NCBI GenBank assembly: GCA_021776685.1
Contig: JAJFFJ010000105.1
Location: forward strand, 1 to 51,394
Origin: Alphaproteobacteria bacterium
GTDB lineage: Bacteria > Pseudomonadota > Alphaproteobacteria > Bin65
Direction of reading: 5' to 3'
DNA: 51,394 bases
Part shown: positions 8,089 to 16,008 of the stretch, in pieces
Numbering within the stretch: the stretch's first letter is position 1
Layout of the letters: each line of letters starts with the position of its first letter
Program-made: the position numbers and the translations under genes
The notes under the pieces: model-generated
Told to the model about the DNA's origin: nothing
Databases searched by the model: none
What the model saw: the letters and a program-made list of their open reading frames with translations, nothing else

Positions 8089-9809
8089 ACCTCAGCGTTT
8101 TTCCGGACCACCTTCGATGTCGGAAAACCGTGCATGCCGTTGTGACCAAAGGACATTGCGTTGGAGCGCAGGGGATCGCCACTGACGACCACCATGAAGT
8201 CTTCGGCGCGCGTGGCGATGGGCACCAACCTGCCGGGGTCGTCGCCGGCATAGACCGGGTCCGCAAGGCCGTCTGCGACCAGCTGATTCAGGCTGCGCCG
8301 ACCGGGTACAAGATTGCACCAGGGCCCGATATAGGTCTCCACTTTGTGCGCCGGCAGACGGGCATGGGCGAACAGCATCGCTTGCAGGCCCGCCTTGTCC
8401 AGGCCGTCGGCGGCCAACGTGTTGGCGACCAGGGGGCTGAGCACGAGCAAGGGGCGGGATGTGCCGCCGGCAAATCCGACCGTGAACGCCAGCTCCCAGC
8501 TCATCTGGCGCACCAGGCCATCGGCCAGATAAGGCACGATCTCCGCCGCTGTGCGCCCGTAGATCGACCCGACCACACCGCCGCCGGTATAGCGCGCCAT
8601 GGTGACTGTGGTGTCGTCTTTGCCAAAGCCCTGATCCTGGTTGAGGCCGGGCCAGCCCAGATCCTGCATGGCGTCGTGACTCTCCGCCAGCACCACGCGC
8701 CAGGTGTTGCCAAATGTGCTCTTGTCCGCGCCTTCCGGCCGGGAGCCGGCCACATTGCGCAGAAGCAGCCGGACAAACCGGCCAACGCTGGTGTTGGCGC
8801 GATATCCATCGCGGAGTGCTGCACCCGCGCTGTTGAACCCAAGGGTCGCCGCCGCCGGACCACTCAGCATCACCAACGCTTCGCCGCCGGTCGTGTCGCC
8901 GCTGTGCTGCACGCCGTAGGCCGGGTCGACCAGAGTTTCTGCGATGGCCACCAGCACTGGCATATGTTCCGGGAGGCAGTTGGCCATGACGCCGTTGACG
9001 GCCACATTCTGAATCGTGGCGAGGCAACCAGAGGGCTGCAGAATGCCAATTTCCCGATCCGACGGGTCAGGCGTCGCCGCCAGAAAGGCCAGCACTTTCT
9101 CGGCGGTCGGCGGCACAATGGGCAGTCCATCAGACCACTGACGCTCCTCGAACAGGGTGCTGATCTCTTCAAAGTTGCCACGGCCGACAACGCGCGCCGG
9201 GTCATGATCCGCGCCGGAACCGATATCGTTTGTCGCTGGTGGCGCCTGGGTCAGCCACCGCGCCACATCGGGAATGGTCGCATCGCGGAGATTTTCGGTC
9301 ATCTCGGGCAAACTCTGCGAATCCACATGGCCGATAACCCGCGCCACGGGCAGGTCAGGGACGCCCAGTCCGCCGCGGATGGCCTGGGCCTGGCCCAGGA
9401 AACCGTCGCAAACCAATGAGGCTGTGGGAAAACCGGCTTTCTCGATGATTGCGCTCGCACGGAGCACAGCAGGGGTGCAGGCGCCTCAGCAACCGACCCC
9501 GCAGACCACGGCGTCAACGCCAAGGTCTTTCAGTTTCTCCGGCAGCGCGTCCAGTACCGCTTCCTCGTCGCCGCCAAAGATGGTGCCGAAAGCATCCGGG
9601 CCGACAAAGTCCACGGCGCCGAAAGTCTCGCGCAAGCCGTCTTCGATTACCGGGAACATCTCATCGCCCCGAAATGCATAGTCCCAGACAAAAGCAATCT
9701 TCTTGCCGGTGAGAGTATCAGGGCGCGGCGCGGCGGGCAGGGGAGTCACCCCCAGCGGGCCTTCCGGACTCAGCACGTGGTAAAGCTCGGATGAGTGACT
9801 CTCAGGCAT
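8085..9809 (-). CDS. UGSC-family probable selenoprotein fused to a conserved C-terminal domain; in-frame UGA at 9486-9488 read as Sec
   Basis: One continuous frame of 574 residues interrupted only by TGA at codon 108. Translation across the TGA gives CGVGC-U-GACTPA, a redox U-x-x-C motif that matches the UGSC (seleno)protein family, where Sec or Cys begins a (U/C)-G-S-C motif. Here Ser is replaced by Ala (UGAC). Both sides of the TGA are clearly one domain: VDAVVCGVG before it, and LRASAIIEKAGFPTASLVCD after it. Residues from about 190 onward form a second conserved domain of unknown function (WSDGLPIVPPT, GVMANCLPEHMPVLVAI, HSGDTTGGEALVMLSGPAAA). A 9-of-10-bp hairpin directly follows the UGA. 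The ATG at 9809 is set by GGAGAA nine bases upstream. No selA/B/C/D gene is in the window. The 3' end overlaps mgtE by 4 bp, convergently. Confidence 0.8.
9451..9484 (-). promoter_or_regulatory. Candidate bacterial SECIS hairpin downstream of the UGA
   Basis: On the mRNA strand GCGCCUGCAC (9484-9475) pairs with GUGCGAGCGC (9460-9451): eight Watson-Crick pairs, one U-G pair and one C/A mismatch, with a 14-nt loop (9474-9461). It starts one base after the UGA. An alternative minihelix GCAC (9478-9475) with GUGC (9467-9464) has a 7-nt loop. Position and size fit a bacterial SECIS, which lies inside the coding region just after UGA; I cannot score it against a covariance model. Confidence 0.55.
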
Positions 9810-9920
9810 CGGTCTTTTCTCCATCAACCCAACGTGGCCGTGCGCGGCCTTCTCACGGAACGATACGCCATCGGCGGTGATCCGACAAAGCGCCACTGGG
9901 CGATCGGCTGTGCCCGCTGA

Positions 9921-10517
9921 CTAAGCGCCTTCCGCGTTGAAGATGTCCTTCACGAAGTCGCGGGATTTCCACTCAGGCTCAGGCGGTACGTGGCCATTGC
10001 GTGGCGCATATTCCGACGGTTCGACCATTTCCATATGCGGGATATAACGCGGACAGTTGGGAAAGATGTGATCCACCGCGACCCGTACCAATCTCTTGGC
10101 GCCCGGCAGGCTTTCTAGCGCCTCCTGCGACTCGTCGATGGAGGCGCGACCGTTGATGCGCATGCGGGCAGCAAGTCCATCGAAGTTCTGACCGTCGAAT
10201 CGGAGGAACAACAGTCCGACCCGTTGGTTTTCCCTGATATTGCCGAGGCTTCGGTACATCCGGTTGCCATCGTAGTCCGGCCAGACGAGCTCGCGATCAC
10301 CGGTCACCCGGACGAAACCTGGTTCGCCGCCCTTAAACGAACAATCGACGCTCTCCGCTGACGCCGTCGCCAGGAAGAAAAACGGAACCGACTCAATCAG
10401 TCTCCGGTCATCTTCATTAAGCTCTGTGCGCATGCGGTGTGCTTCCAGCCGATCGGCCACCGCCCGCCCTTCATATCGGTCCTGCAGTTCGCGCATGCCA
10501 TCGCTATAGAAGTCCAA
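9921..10517 (-). CDS. Pyridoxamine 5'-phosphate oxidase-related FMN-binding protein
   Basis: A 198-residue split-barrel flavin protein of the PNPOx-like family. The core begins near residue 40 (LIESVPFFFLATASAE), followed by GGEPGFVRVTGDRELVWPDY, where the conserved strand order and Tyr/Asn (DGNRMYRSLGNIRENQRVGL) match the FMN-binding barrel. The C-terminal part (VDHIFPNCPRYIPHMEMVEP) is typical of the subgroup that uses flavin or F420-like cofactors to reduce unknown substrates. The TTG at 10517 is taken as the start because GGGAGG precedes it at ideal spacing (AGGGAGGCAGATTTG). It is transcribed in the same direction as the UGSC gene, about 110 bp upstream of it. Confidence 0.85.
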   Translation of the reverse strand: MDFYSDGMRELQDRYEGRAVADRLEAHRMRTELNEDDRRLIESVPFFFLATASAESVDCSFKGGEPGFVRVTGDRELVWPDYDGNRMYRSLGNIRENQRVGLLFLRFDGQNFDGLAARMRINGRASIDESQEALESLPGAKRLVRVAVDHIFPNCPRYIPHMEMVEPSEYAPRNGHVPPEPEWKSRDFVKDIFNAEGA

Positions 10518-10729
10518 ATCTGCCTCCCTGAATTCAAATCTATCCAGTTAATGCAGGCTAACGTATCCGGATTGACGATGGCGATTGTCTTGCGCAACCG
10601 CTCGCGTCGACCGGGCCGCCCGTGGGCCGCATGCCGCCCGTGCGAAATTGGTTCAGGTTGGGGCCGGGGGAAACTGCTAGGACTGGCGGGTTGGTGCGCC
10701 GGGGATGGCGCAATGCCGGGGAGGCGCCT

Positions 10730-11626
10730 GTGCGGCCCGTGGATGTATTGACGGCGGTCATGGTGGCCGCCATCTGGGGCTTTGGCTTCACCCTGTCAAA
10801 AGCGGCGCTGGCGGGATTCCCGCCCATTTTTCTGATGGCGCTGCGGTTCACGCTGACCGCCGCGCTGCTGGTCTGGTTCGTCAAACCGCCCACCGGATAT
10901 ATGTGGAAAGTGGCGCTGATTTCGATGGTTGGCGCGGGCATCCAGTACTCCGTCACATTCACGGGTCTAAAAGGCCTCAACGCGTCGGCCGCGATCATCA
11001 TTATTCAGCTCGAGGCACCGATGGCCGCGTTACTTGCGGCAGTTTTCCTCAAGGACATTATCGGTTGGCGGCGGGCATTTGGAATGGCTGTGGCGTTTGC
11101 GGGCGTGGTGATCCTGGCCGGCGATACCTCCGTTCAGGGTGCCTGGATTTCGGCGCTTCTGGTTCTGATCGGCGCGGCCTTTTTCGCCGCCGGCCAGGTC
11201 ATGACAAAGGCGCTGAAAGGCGCGGTCGGTGGATTTCAGCTCACGGCATGGGTGTCGGTATTTGCCTTCCCGCAGCTCTTTGTCATCAGCTTTCTGACGG
11301 AAGATAATCACTGGCAATATGTGCAGAATGCCGACCAGGTGGTCTGGCTCACGGTCCTGTACCTTGCCTTCATCATGACCGCGCTTGGCTACAGCCTTTG
11401 GTACAGGCTGATCGCCAAATATTCGATAAATGTGGTCATGCCGTTCATATTGCTGGTGCCGTTCTCGACGGTTATCAGCGCGGTTTTGCTGCTGGACGAG
11501 GCGCTCTCGCCCTATGTGCTCATCGGCGGTCTGACCACCATCGCCGGGGTAATGCTGATTACATTCCGCGACAGCCCCTTTCGGCGAAAACGCCCAGTGG
11601 AAGCAGCAAAGACCGGCCAAACCTGA
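10730..11626 (+). CDS. EamA/DMT-family permease
   Basis: Inner-membrane transporter of the drug/metabolite superfamily, about 298 residues with ten predicted helices in two EamA repeats. Repeat 1 starts at TAVMVAAIWGFGFTLSKAAL. Repeat 2 starts near GAWISALLVLIGAAFFAAGQ, and the chain ends with LGYSLWYRLIAKYS, PFSTVISAVLLLDE and IAGVMLIT. The substrate is unknown; relatives export amino acids or metabolites. The GTG at 10730 is preferred over a TTG at 10622: GGGGAGG sits six bases before it, and the upstream extension is Arg-rich and unlike a transporter N-terminus. It is divergent from the flavin split-barrel gene across about 210 bp in which I see no clear operator. Confidence 0.88.
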   Translation: MRPVDVLTAVMVAAIWGFGFTLSKAALAGFPPIFLMALRFTLTAALLVWFVKPPTGYMWKVALISMVGAGIQYSVTFTGLKGLNASAAIIIIQLEAPMAALLAAVFLKDIIGWRRAFGMAVAFAGVVILAGDTSVQGAWISALLVLIGAAFFAAGQVMTKALKGAVGGFQLTAWVSVFAFPQLFVISFLTEDNHWQYVQNADQVVWLTVLYLAFIMTALGYSLWYRLIAKYSINVVMPFILLVPFSTVISAVLLLDEALSPYVLIGGLTTIAGVMLITFRDSPFRRKRPVEAAKTGQT

Positions 11627-11797
11627 TCGACCGATGAGGCCCGATGGGTCACGTCACGTGTTCCATTAGTGCTGAATTGGTCCGATTTTCTACTGCAAAT
11701 GCAGGGGTTTCTCGTGCCTTCAGCGAATCCCCTATGAATCTCCACCAAACCCTCAATTGGTCTTCAAGCTTCACGATCCCGGGTAAGGCAAAAAGAG

Positions 11798-11840
11798 GAC
11801 GTTCAACAACGCGGGCCCCAAAGGTCCGCGTCCCAACGTC
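11798..11840 (+). promoter_or_regulatory. Nested stem-loop in the 5' leader of the Cys-rich secreted protein gene
   Basis: The inner hairpin pairs ACGCGGGCC (11809-11817) with GGTCCGCGT (11823-11831) around the loop CCAAA; all nine positions pair, one of them G-T. It is enclosed by GACGTT (11798-11803) and AACGTC (11835-11840), a perfect outer stem. The structure ends 32 bp before the ATG and just before the AAAGGA ribosome site. There is no T-run after it, so a simple terminator is unlikely. A structured leader or a protein-binding site is inferred. Confidence 0.5.
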
Positions 11841-11872
11841 AAATAAGACCTCAACCCGAAAGGATCAGTCCC

Positions 11873-12151
11873 ATGTCCCCGAAACGTTTCATCGCCGTCG
11901 CCGCCTTGGCCCTTATGGCAGCGCCCATCGTTGCGAACGCCCAGAGCCAGTCTCCTACCGACGCCCGCCTCTACCAGCGGAACGCTGCGGAAATCGCCCG
12001 CAAGCAGCGTGAGTACAAACGCTGCGGCTCCTTTGCGATACGTGTCTACAATGCCTGCCTGCAGCAGGCCGGTACCAACAGCAATGCAATCCGTTCCTGC
12101 CGCGCCAACTATCAGCGCGCCGTGCAAGGCTGCCAGAGCATCCTGCAGTAG
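11873..12151 (+). CDS. Small secreted Cys-containing protein, 92 aa
   Basis: Unrecognised small exported protein. Residues 1-23 form a clear signal peptide (MSPKRFIAVAALALMAAPIV, then ANA before QSQSP). The mature part of about 69 residues is helical and basic, with four cysteines in the pattern C-x10-C-x12-C-x9-C (KRCGS, NACLQ, RSCRA, QGCQS), which suggests two disulfide bonds formed in the periplasm. AAAGGA lies nine bases upstream of the ATG. The gene is flanked by a structured leader and a good intrinsic terminator, so it is a single-gene unit. Its function is unknown. Confidence 0.8.
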   Translation: MSPKRFIAVAALALMAAPIVANAQSQSPTDARLYQRNAAEIARKQREYKRCGSFAIRVYNACLQQAGTNSNAIRSCRANYQRAVQGCQSILQ

Positions 12152-12180
12152 TCCAAAATGCAGTTATCACCAGAAATTGG

Positions 12181-12216
12181 CGGCTCCAGGCATCAGCCAT
12201 GGAGCCGTCTTTTCTT
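12181..12216 (+). terminator. Rho-independent terminator
   Basis: CGGCTCCA (12181-12188) pairs perfectly with TGGAGCCG (12200-12207) and is followed by TCTTTTCTT. It lies 30 bp after the stop of the small secreted protein gene and before the ribosome site of the Fe-S protein gene. Confidence 0.8.
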
Positions 12217-12294
12217 GTGCGTGCCGGCGTCCGTTGTGGAATAGTCCGCACTCGTCCTCGTGTTTGCCCCAGAACCAACCGGACGGAGGTGCCC

Positions 12295-13293
12295 GTGCCC
12301 CGACATCCGTTACCTGACTGGTCGCTGCCGGCGGAACAGACCGCGCTGATCCCGGACATTTCCGGCAATACCATCAATGGCTTGGGCGAACGCGCCAAAC
12401 GCCGCCCCGAGATCGTGTATTGGGATTCGCCGGACGGATTGGCCCACGGTCCCCTACAGGGATATTTCTACGCCCGCTATTTCGACTCGCCAGAGATCAA
12501 GGCTGCTTACAGCGCTGACCGCGGGCCAGAGGAACTGTCCCCGGTAGCTGCCACACGGGTCGAACGCACGCCGTCGGAGTGGACCGCAGCGATCAAAACC
12601 GAAACCCGGGTTCTTGGTGCCGAAATGGTCGGCATCACGGCTGTACGGCGGGAGTGGGTCTATGAGGGCCACACTGTGGCCGAGCCCTGGCTGGTAATCA
12701 TGGGGCTGGTCATGGATCAGCCGCGGGTGGCCATGGCGCCGTCCACAGCGGAGCACACGACATCGGCCGTGGAAGTGGCGGTTCATATCGCCCGCATCGA
12801 CAAATCATCGAAGCTGCTTGCCAATTGGGTTCGCGAACAGGGATACGACGCCGTGCCCCGGCCCGGGCAGCGAGCTTCCGGCGATATCATGTTGCTGCCG
12901 GCGGCGCTGGAAGCCGGCTTCGGCGAGCTGGGCAAACATGGCTCAATCATTCACCCGGTGTATGGATCGTCATTCCGCCTGGCCGCGATCTCTACGGATA
13001 TGCCGCTGGTCGCTGATGCGCCAATCGATTTCGGTGCGGATGACTTTTGCACCAACTGCAATGTGTGCTCGGCGGCCTGTCCGCCCGACGCGATTTTTCA
13101 GGACAAGCAGTGGGTGCGGGGCGACCGCAAATGGTATGTCGATTTCGATAAATGCGTTCCCTACTTCAACGACCATTATGGCTGTGGGATTTGTATCGCC
13201 GACTGCCCGTGGAGCTTGCCGGGGGTGGCCCAGGGCCTGGCCTCGAAGCTCGAGCGGCGGCGCATCCGCAAAGGCGAAACGGGATCGCGGTGA
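12295..13293 (+). CDS. Cytosolic reductive dehalogenase-like 4Fe-4S protein
   Basis: A 332-residue protein resembling the catalytic core and ferredoxin domain of reductive dehalogenases (RdhA). A central segment GFGELGKHGSIIHPVYGSSF leads to TDMPLVADAPIDFG, the typical RdhA approach to the clusters. Two [4Fe-4S] sites follow: Cys252, 255, 258, 262 (FCTNCNVCSAACP) and Cys287, 297, 300, 304 (YGCGICIADCPW). It has no Tat signal and no rdhB membrane anchor beside it, so it is probably cytosolic like the catabolic non-respiratory enzymes. The GTG at 12295 follows GGAGG by five bases. It could dehalogenate aromatics or do another B12-dependent reduction. QueG-like epoxyqueuosine reductase is a less likely alternative. 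Confidence 0.75.
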   Translation: MPRHPLPDWSLPAEQTALIPDISGNTINGLGERAKRRPEIVYWDSPDGLAHGPLQGYFYARYFDSPEIKAAYSADRGPEELSPVAATRVERTPSEWTAAIKTETRVLGAEMVGITAVRREWVYEGHTVAEPWLVIMGLVMDQPRVAMAPSTAEHTTSAVEVAVHIARIDKSSKLLANWVREQGYDAVPRPGQRASGDIMLLPAALEAGFGELGKHGSIIHPVYGSSFRLAAISTDMPLVADAPIDFGADDFCTNCNVCSAACPPDAIFQDKQWVRGDRKWYVDFDKCVPYFNDHYGCGICIADCPWSLPGVAQGLASKLERRRIRKGETGSR

Positions 13294-13349
13294 CTCCGCC
13301 AAGGTCTAGCTGCGCCCAAAACTGAAGAATCCATTGGGCACCTGCAGGA

Positions 13350-14594
13350 TCAGGCGGGGTGGAGCTTCAGAGGCAGTTTTTCCAGCCCATGCAAGGAATT
13401 GTTGAGGCGCCAGACGTGTTCTCCGGTCAATTCGATCCGCTCAACCCGGGCTGCCAACTCCGTTAGGACCATTTCGGCTTCGAGCCGCGCCACCACTTGG
13501 CCGACACAGGCGTGGATACCCGCGCCAAAGGCGACATGGTCGGCGGTGTGGCGCTGAATATCGAACCGTTCTGGTTCGTCGAATGCGCGCGGGTCGCGAT
13601 TTGCCGCTGCCATGCACAACATGATCTTGGTTTCATCGCCAAGTGGGATGCCCGCAACATCGACGCTGTCGTTGGTGGTACGGAAGAAGGTATGCACCGG
13701 CGATTCGCGCCGCAACACCTCCTCAAAGGCGTGACGTCGGGCGAGCTTCGGGTTCTCGCGCAACACCTGCCACTGGTCAGGGTGGCGGGCAAACAGCAAG
13801 AGCGCGTTACCGATGGCGTTCACCGTGGTGTCCACGCCTGCGGACAGAAAAGACCGCACCAGCAGCGGCGCTTCCTCTGCCGTCAATTCACCAGTCTCGA
13901 CCGCCGCGTAAATCTCTGCGCCCATGCCGTCCAGGCGGAGCGCAGCGGGGTCGCATCGGGCAGCTATCCAGGGGCCAACCTTTTCCAGCTTGTCCAGGTC
14001 TGCCTGCAGGAACTCATTCAGCGGCCCGATCGCGTTGAAGACCATGGAGCCATAGTCCAGCAGCATTTCCCGGTCCCCTGCTTCAATGCCCAGAGCATCC
14101 GGAAAAACCTGCAGCGGATAAGCCTTGGCGATGTCCTCCATCCCGTCGATCTCACCCTTTTCGACGACGCGGTCCGCCATCTTGCTGGCGGCATCGGCGA
14201 AAACCGGGCGGATCTTGCGGACAGCGCCGGGCGACAGGACCCTGGCCAAGACCTTGCGCGCCCGGGTGTGGTCGGGAGGGTCTGTCTCCAGCACCAGGCT
14301 CGGTTGTCGCCAGGGTTTGCCATTCCTGAAATCGGTCAGGCCGACGCCGGGTGAGGATGGAAAACGCTCCCAGTCAGTGAAGATGGCATGCACGTGTTCC
14401 CGCCGACCCGTTGCCCAGCAGCCGTACCGCGAAAGCCAAACGATATCGCCGGTTTCCCGCAACGTGTCGTACCAGGGCTCGGGATTGCTTAAGACCTCAC
14501 GCGAGTAGGGATCTACGTCGAGGCAGGGCACGCCAGGAACAGGTGGTTCAATATGGTCCTGCAGGGTCGCAATATTGAGCGCTTGTGTGGCCAT
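13350..14594 (-). CDS. Cytochrome P450, CYP199-like
   Basis: Soluble bacterial P450 of 414 residues. The I-helix oxygen-activation motif is SAGVDTT, the K-helix ExxR is in FEEVLRRESP, and the heme loop AFGAGIHACVG carries the thiolate Cys363. Overall wording (PSSPGVGLTDFRNGKPWRQP; LETDPPDHTRARKVLARVLS; FFRTTNDSVDVAG) resembles the CYP199 group, which O-demethylates 4-methoxybenzoate to 4-hydroxybenzoate. That substrate is inferred, helped by pobA and hcr in the same window. It would need a ferredoxin and reductase, which are not adjacent. GGAGAAG lies eight bases before the ATG. It is divergent from the thiolase gene across a palindrome-rich operator. Confidence 0.93.
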   Translation of the reverse strand: MATQALNIATLQDHIEPPVPGVPCLDVDPYSREVLSNPEPWYDTLRETGDIVWLSRYGCWATGRREHVHAIFTDWERFPSSPGVGLTDFRNGKPWRQPSLVLETDPPDHTRARKVLARVLSPGAVRKIRPVFADAASKMADRVVEKGEIDGMEDIAKAYPLQVFPDALGIEAGDREMLLDYGSMVFNAIGPLNEFLQADLDKLEKVGPWIAARCDPAALRLDGMGAEIYAAVETGELTAEEAPLLVRSFLSAGVDTTVNAIGNALLLFARHPDQWQVLRENPKLARRHAFEEVLRRESPVHTFFRTTNDSVDVAGIPLGDETKIMLCMAAANRDPRAFDEPERFDIQRHTADHVAFGAGIHACVGQVVARLEAEMVLTELAARVERIELTGEHVWRLNNSLHGLEKLPLKLHPA

Positions 14595-14613
14595 GATCGA
14601 TCTTCTCCGATTG

Positions 14614-14658
14614 TAGAAATTCTATAATGCTATAGAAAATTCTATTAATCTATAGAAT
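14614..14658. promoter_or_regulatory. Operator array of TTCTATA/TATAGAA palindromes between P450 and thiolase genes
   Basis: An AT-rich island holds a perfect palindrome TTCTATA-ATGC-TATAGAA (14620-14637), an overlapping TAGAA-A-TTCTA (14614-14624) and a near-palindrome with arms ATTCTA (14639-14644) and TAGAAT (14653-14658). It starts 19 bp upstream of the P450 ATG and is about 100 bp upstream of the thiolase. This is a strong candidate binding region for a dimeric repressor, controlling one or both genes; no regulator gene is adjacent. Confidence 0.7.
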
Positions 14659-14757
14659 TTTAGAGACTTCGCGTCACAGGTTTGAGCGGCGAAGGGTTGT
14701 CGCGCGATCCAAGCTGGCGTACCTCACTATTATACCAAATTCGGGAGGAGCTATCTC

Positions 14758-15969
14758 ATGCGTGAAGCAGTCATCGTGTCCACCGCGCGCACGCCCATCG
14801 GCAAAGCATATCGCGGCGCATTCAACGACACCCAGGCTCAGGAACTGGGCGCACATGCAATCAAACATGCAGTCGAACGTGCGGGCGTTGACCCGGCGGA
14901 GATCGAAGATGTGGTGATGGGGGCGGCGCTGCAGCAGGGCTCGACCTCAGGCAACGTCGCGCGCCAGTGCCTGATCCGCGCCGGTCTTCCCGATACGGTG
15001 CCGGGTATGTCACTGGACCGTCAGTGTGCCTCCGGCATGATGGCGATCGCCACGGCGGCCAAGCAGATCATGGACGACGGCATGCAGGTGGCCATCGGTG
15101 GCGGCCTTGAGTCGATCAGCCTGGTGCAGAATGACAAAATGAACATGCACCGCGCCGCCGATCCCTGGATCGTCGACCATATGCCAGCGATCTATATGTC
15201 CATGCTGGAAACAGCGGAGACGGTGGGCGAGCGCTATGGCCTGACCCGTGAGGTTCAGGATGAGTATGCGCTCCAGTCCCAGCAACGCACCGCGGCGGGG
15301 CAGGAGGCCGGCAAGTTCGACGACGAGATCGTGCCGTTACCGTCCACCAAGCTGCTCTTCAATAAGGAAACCGGCGAAAGCACTCAGGAAGCTGTCGTGC
15401 TCGACCGGGACGAGGGCAACAGGCCAAGCACGCAGATTGAGGATCTTGAGAAACTCAAACCCGTCTTCGCCAACGGCATGGTCATTCAGGAAGGCAAGCA
15501 CATCACCGCTGGCAATGCTTCGCAGCTTTCAGACGGCGCGTCGGCCGCCGTCCTGATGGAAGCCAAGGAAGCTGAGAAGCGCGGACTTGAGCCATTGGGT
15601 ATCTACCGGGGCATGGCCGTCGCCGGGACGAATCCTGACGAAATGGGTATCGGCCCTGTCTTCGCCGTACCGAAATTGCTGGAAAAAAACGGCCTCACCA
15701 TGGACGACATCGACCTCTGGGAGCTGAATGAGGCTTTCGCGGTTCAGGTGCTCTACAGCCGGGACAAGCTGGGCATTCCCAATGAAAACCTGAATGTGAA
15801 TGGCGGCGCCATTTCCATCGGGCATCCCTACGGCATGTCCGGCGCGCGGATGGTTGGCCACGCACTGATCGAGGGTCGCAGGCGCGGCGCCAAATACGTC
15901 GTTTGCACCATGTGCATTGGTGGCGGCATGGGTGGGGCAGGCCTGTTCGAGGTTCACGGCAGCGCCTAA
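14758..15969 (+). CDS. Thiolase family acetyl-CoA acyltransferase
   Basis: Catalyses thiolytic cleavage of 3-ketoacyl-CoA, or the reverse condensation. The 403-residue length is normal for the family. The nucleophile is Cys90 (SLDRQCASG), and the C-terminal catalytic residues are His356 ([16 protein letters not shown]) and Cys386 ([16 protein letters not shown]); NEAFAVQ is present as well. The strong ribosome site GGGAGGAG (14743-14750) precedes the ATG. Because it is divergent from the P450 and behind the same operator region, it may serve an inducible aromatic or acyl degradation route rather than housekeeping beta-oxidation. Substrate length cannot be judged from the sequence. Confidence 0.95.
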   Translation: MREAVIVSTARTPIGKAYRGAFNDTQAQELGAHAIKHAVERAGVDPAEIEDVVMGAALQQGSTSGNVARQCLIRAGLPDTVPGMSLDRQCASGMMAIATAAKQIMDDGMQVAIGGGLESISLVQNDKMNMHRAADPWIVDHMPAIYMSMLETAETVGERYGLTREVQDEYALQSQQRTAAGQEAGKFDDEIVPLPSTKLLFNKETGESTQEAVVLDRDEGNRPSTQIEDLEKLKPVFANGMVIQEGKHITAGNASQLSDGASAAVLMEAKEAEKRGLEPLGIYRGMAVAGTNPDEMGIGPVFAVPKLLEKNGLTMDDIDLWELNEAFAVQVLYSRDKLGIPNENLNVNGGAISIGHPYGMSGARMVGHALIEGRRRGAKYVVCTMCIGGGMGGAGLFEVHGSA

Positions 15970-16008
15970 GCGCAGGCAATTCGGCGGGTTTTGGGGGAAG
16001 TGACACAG

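Noticed and set aside
8130-9419. Long open frame (429 codons) on the plus strand opposite the UGSC gene
   Set aside because: It has no recognisable protein features and arises from high GC at third positions of the real minus-strand gene.
9486-9488. TGA as a disabling mutation or sequencing error splitting the UGSC gene
   Set aside because: The frame is unbroken on both sides, the codon falls exactly at the family's Sec/Cys position, and a hairpin follows directly. An ordinary nonsense change would not be expected to show all three.
12295-13293. Epoxyqueuosine reductase (queG)
   Set aside because: Cluster spacing and the GELGKHG...TDMPLVADAP segment fit reductive dehalogenases better, and the second cluster has a long C-x9-C-x2-C-x3-C spacing.
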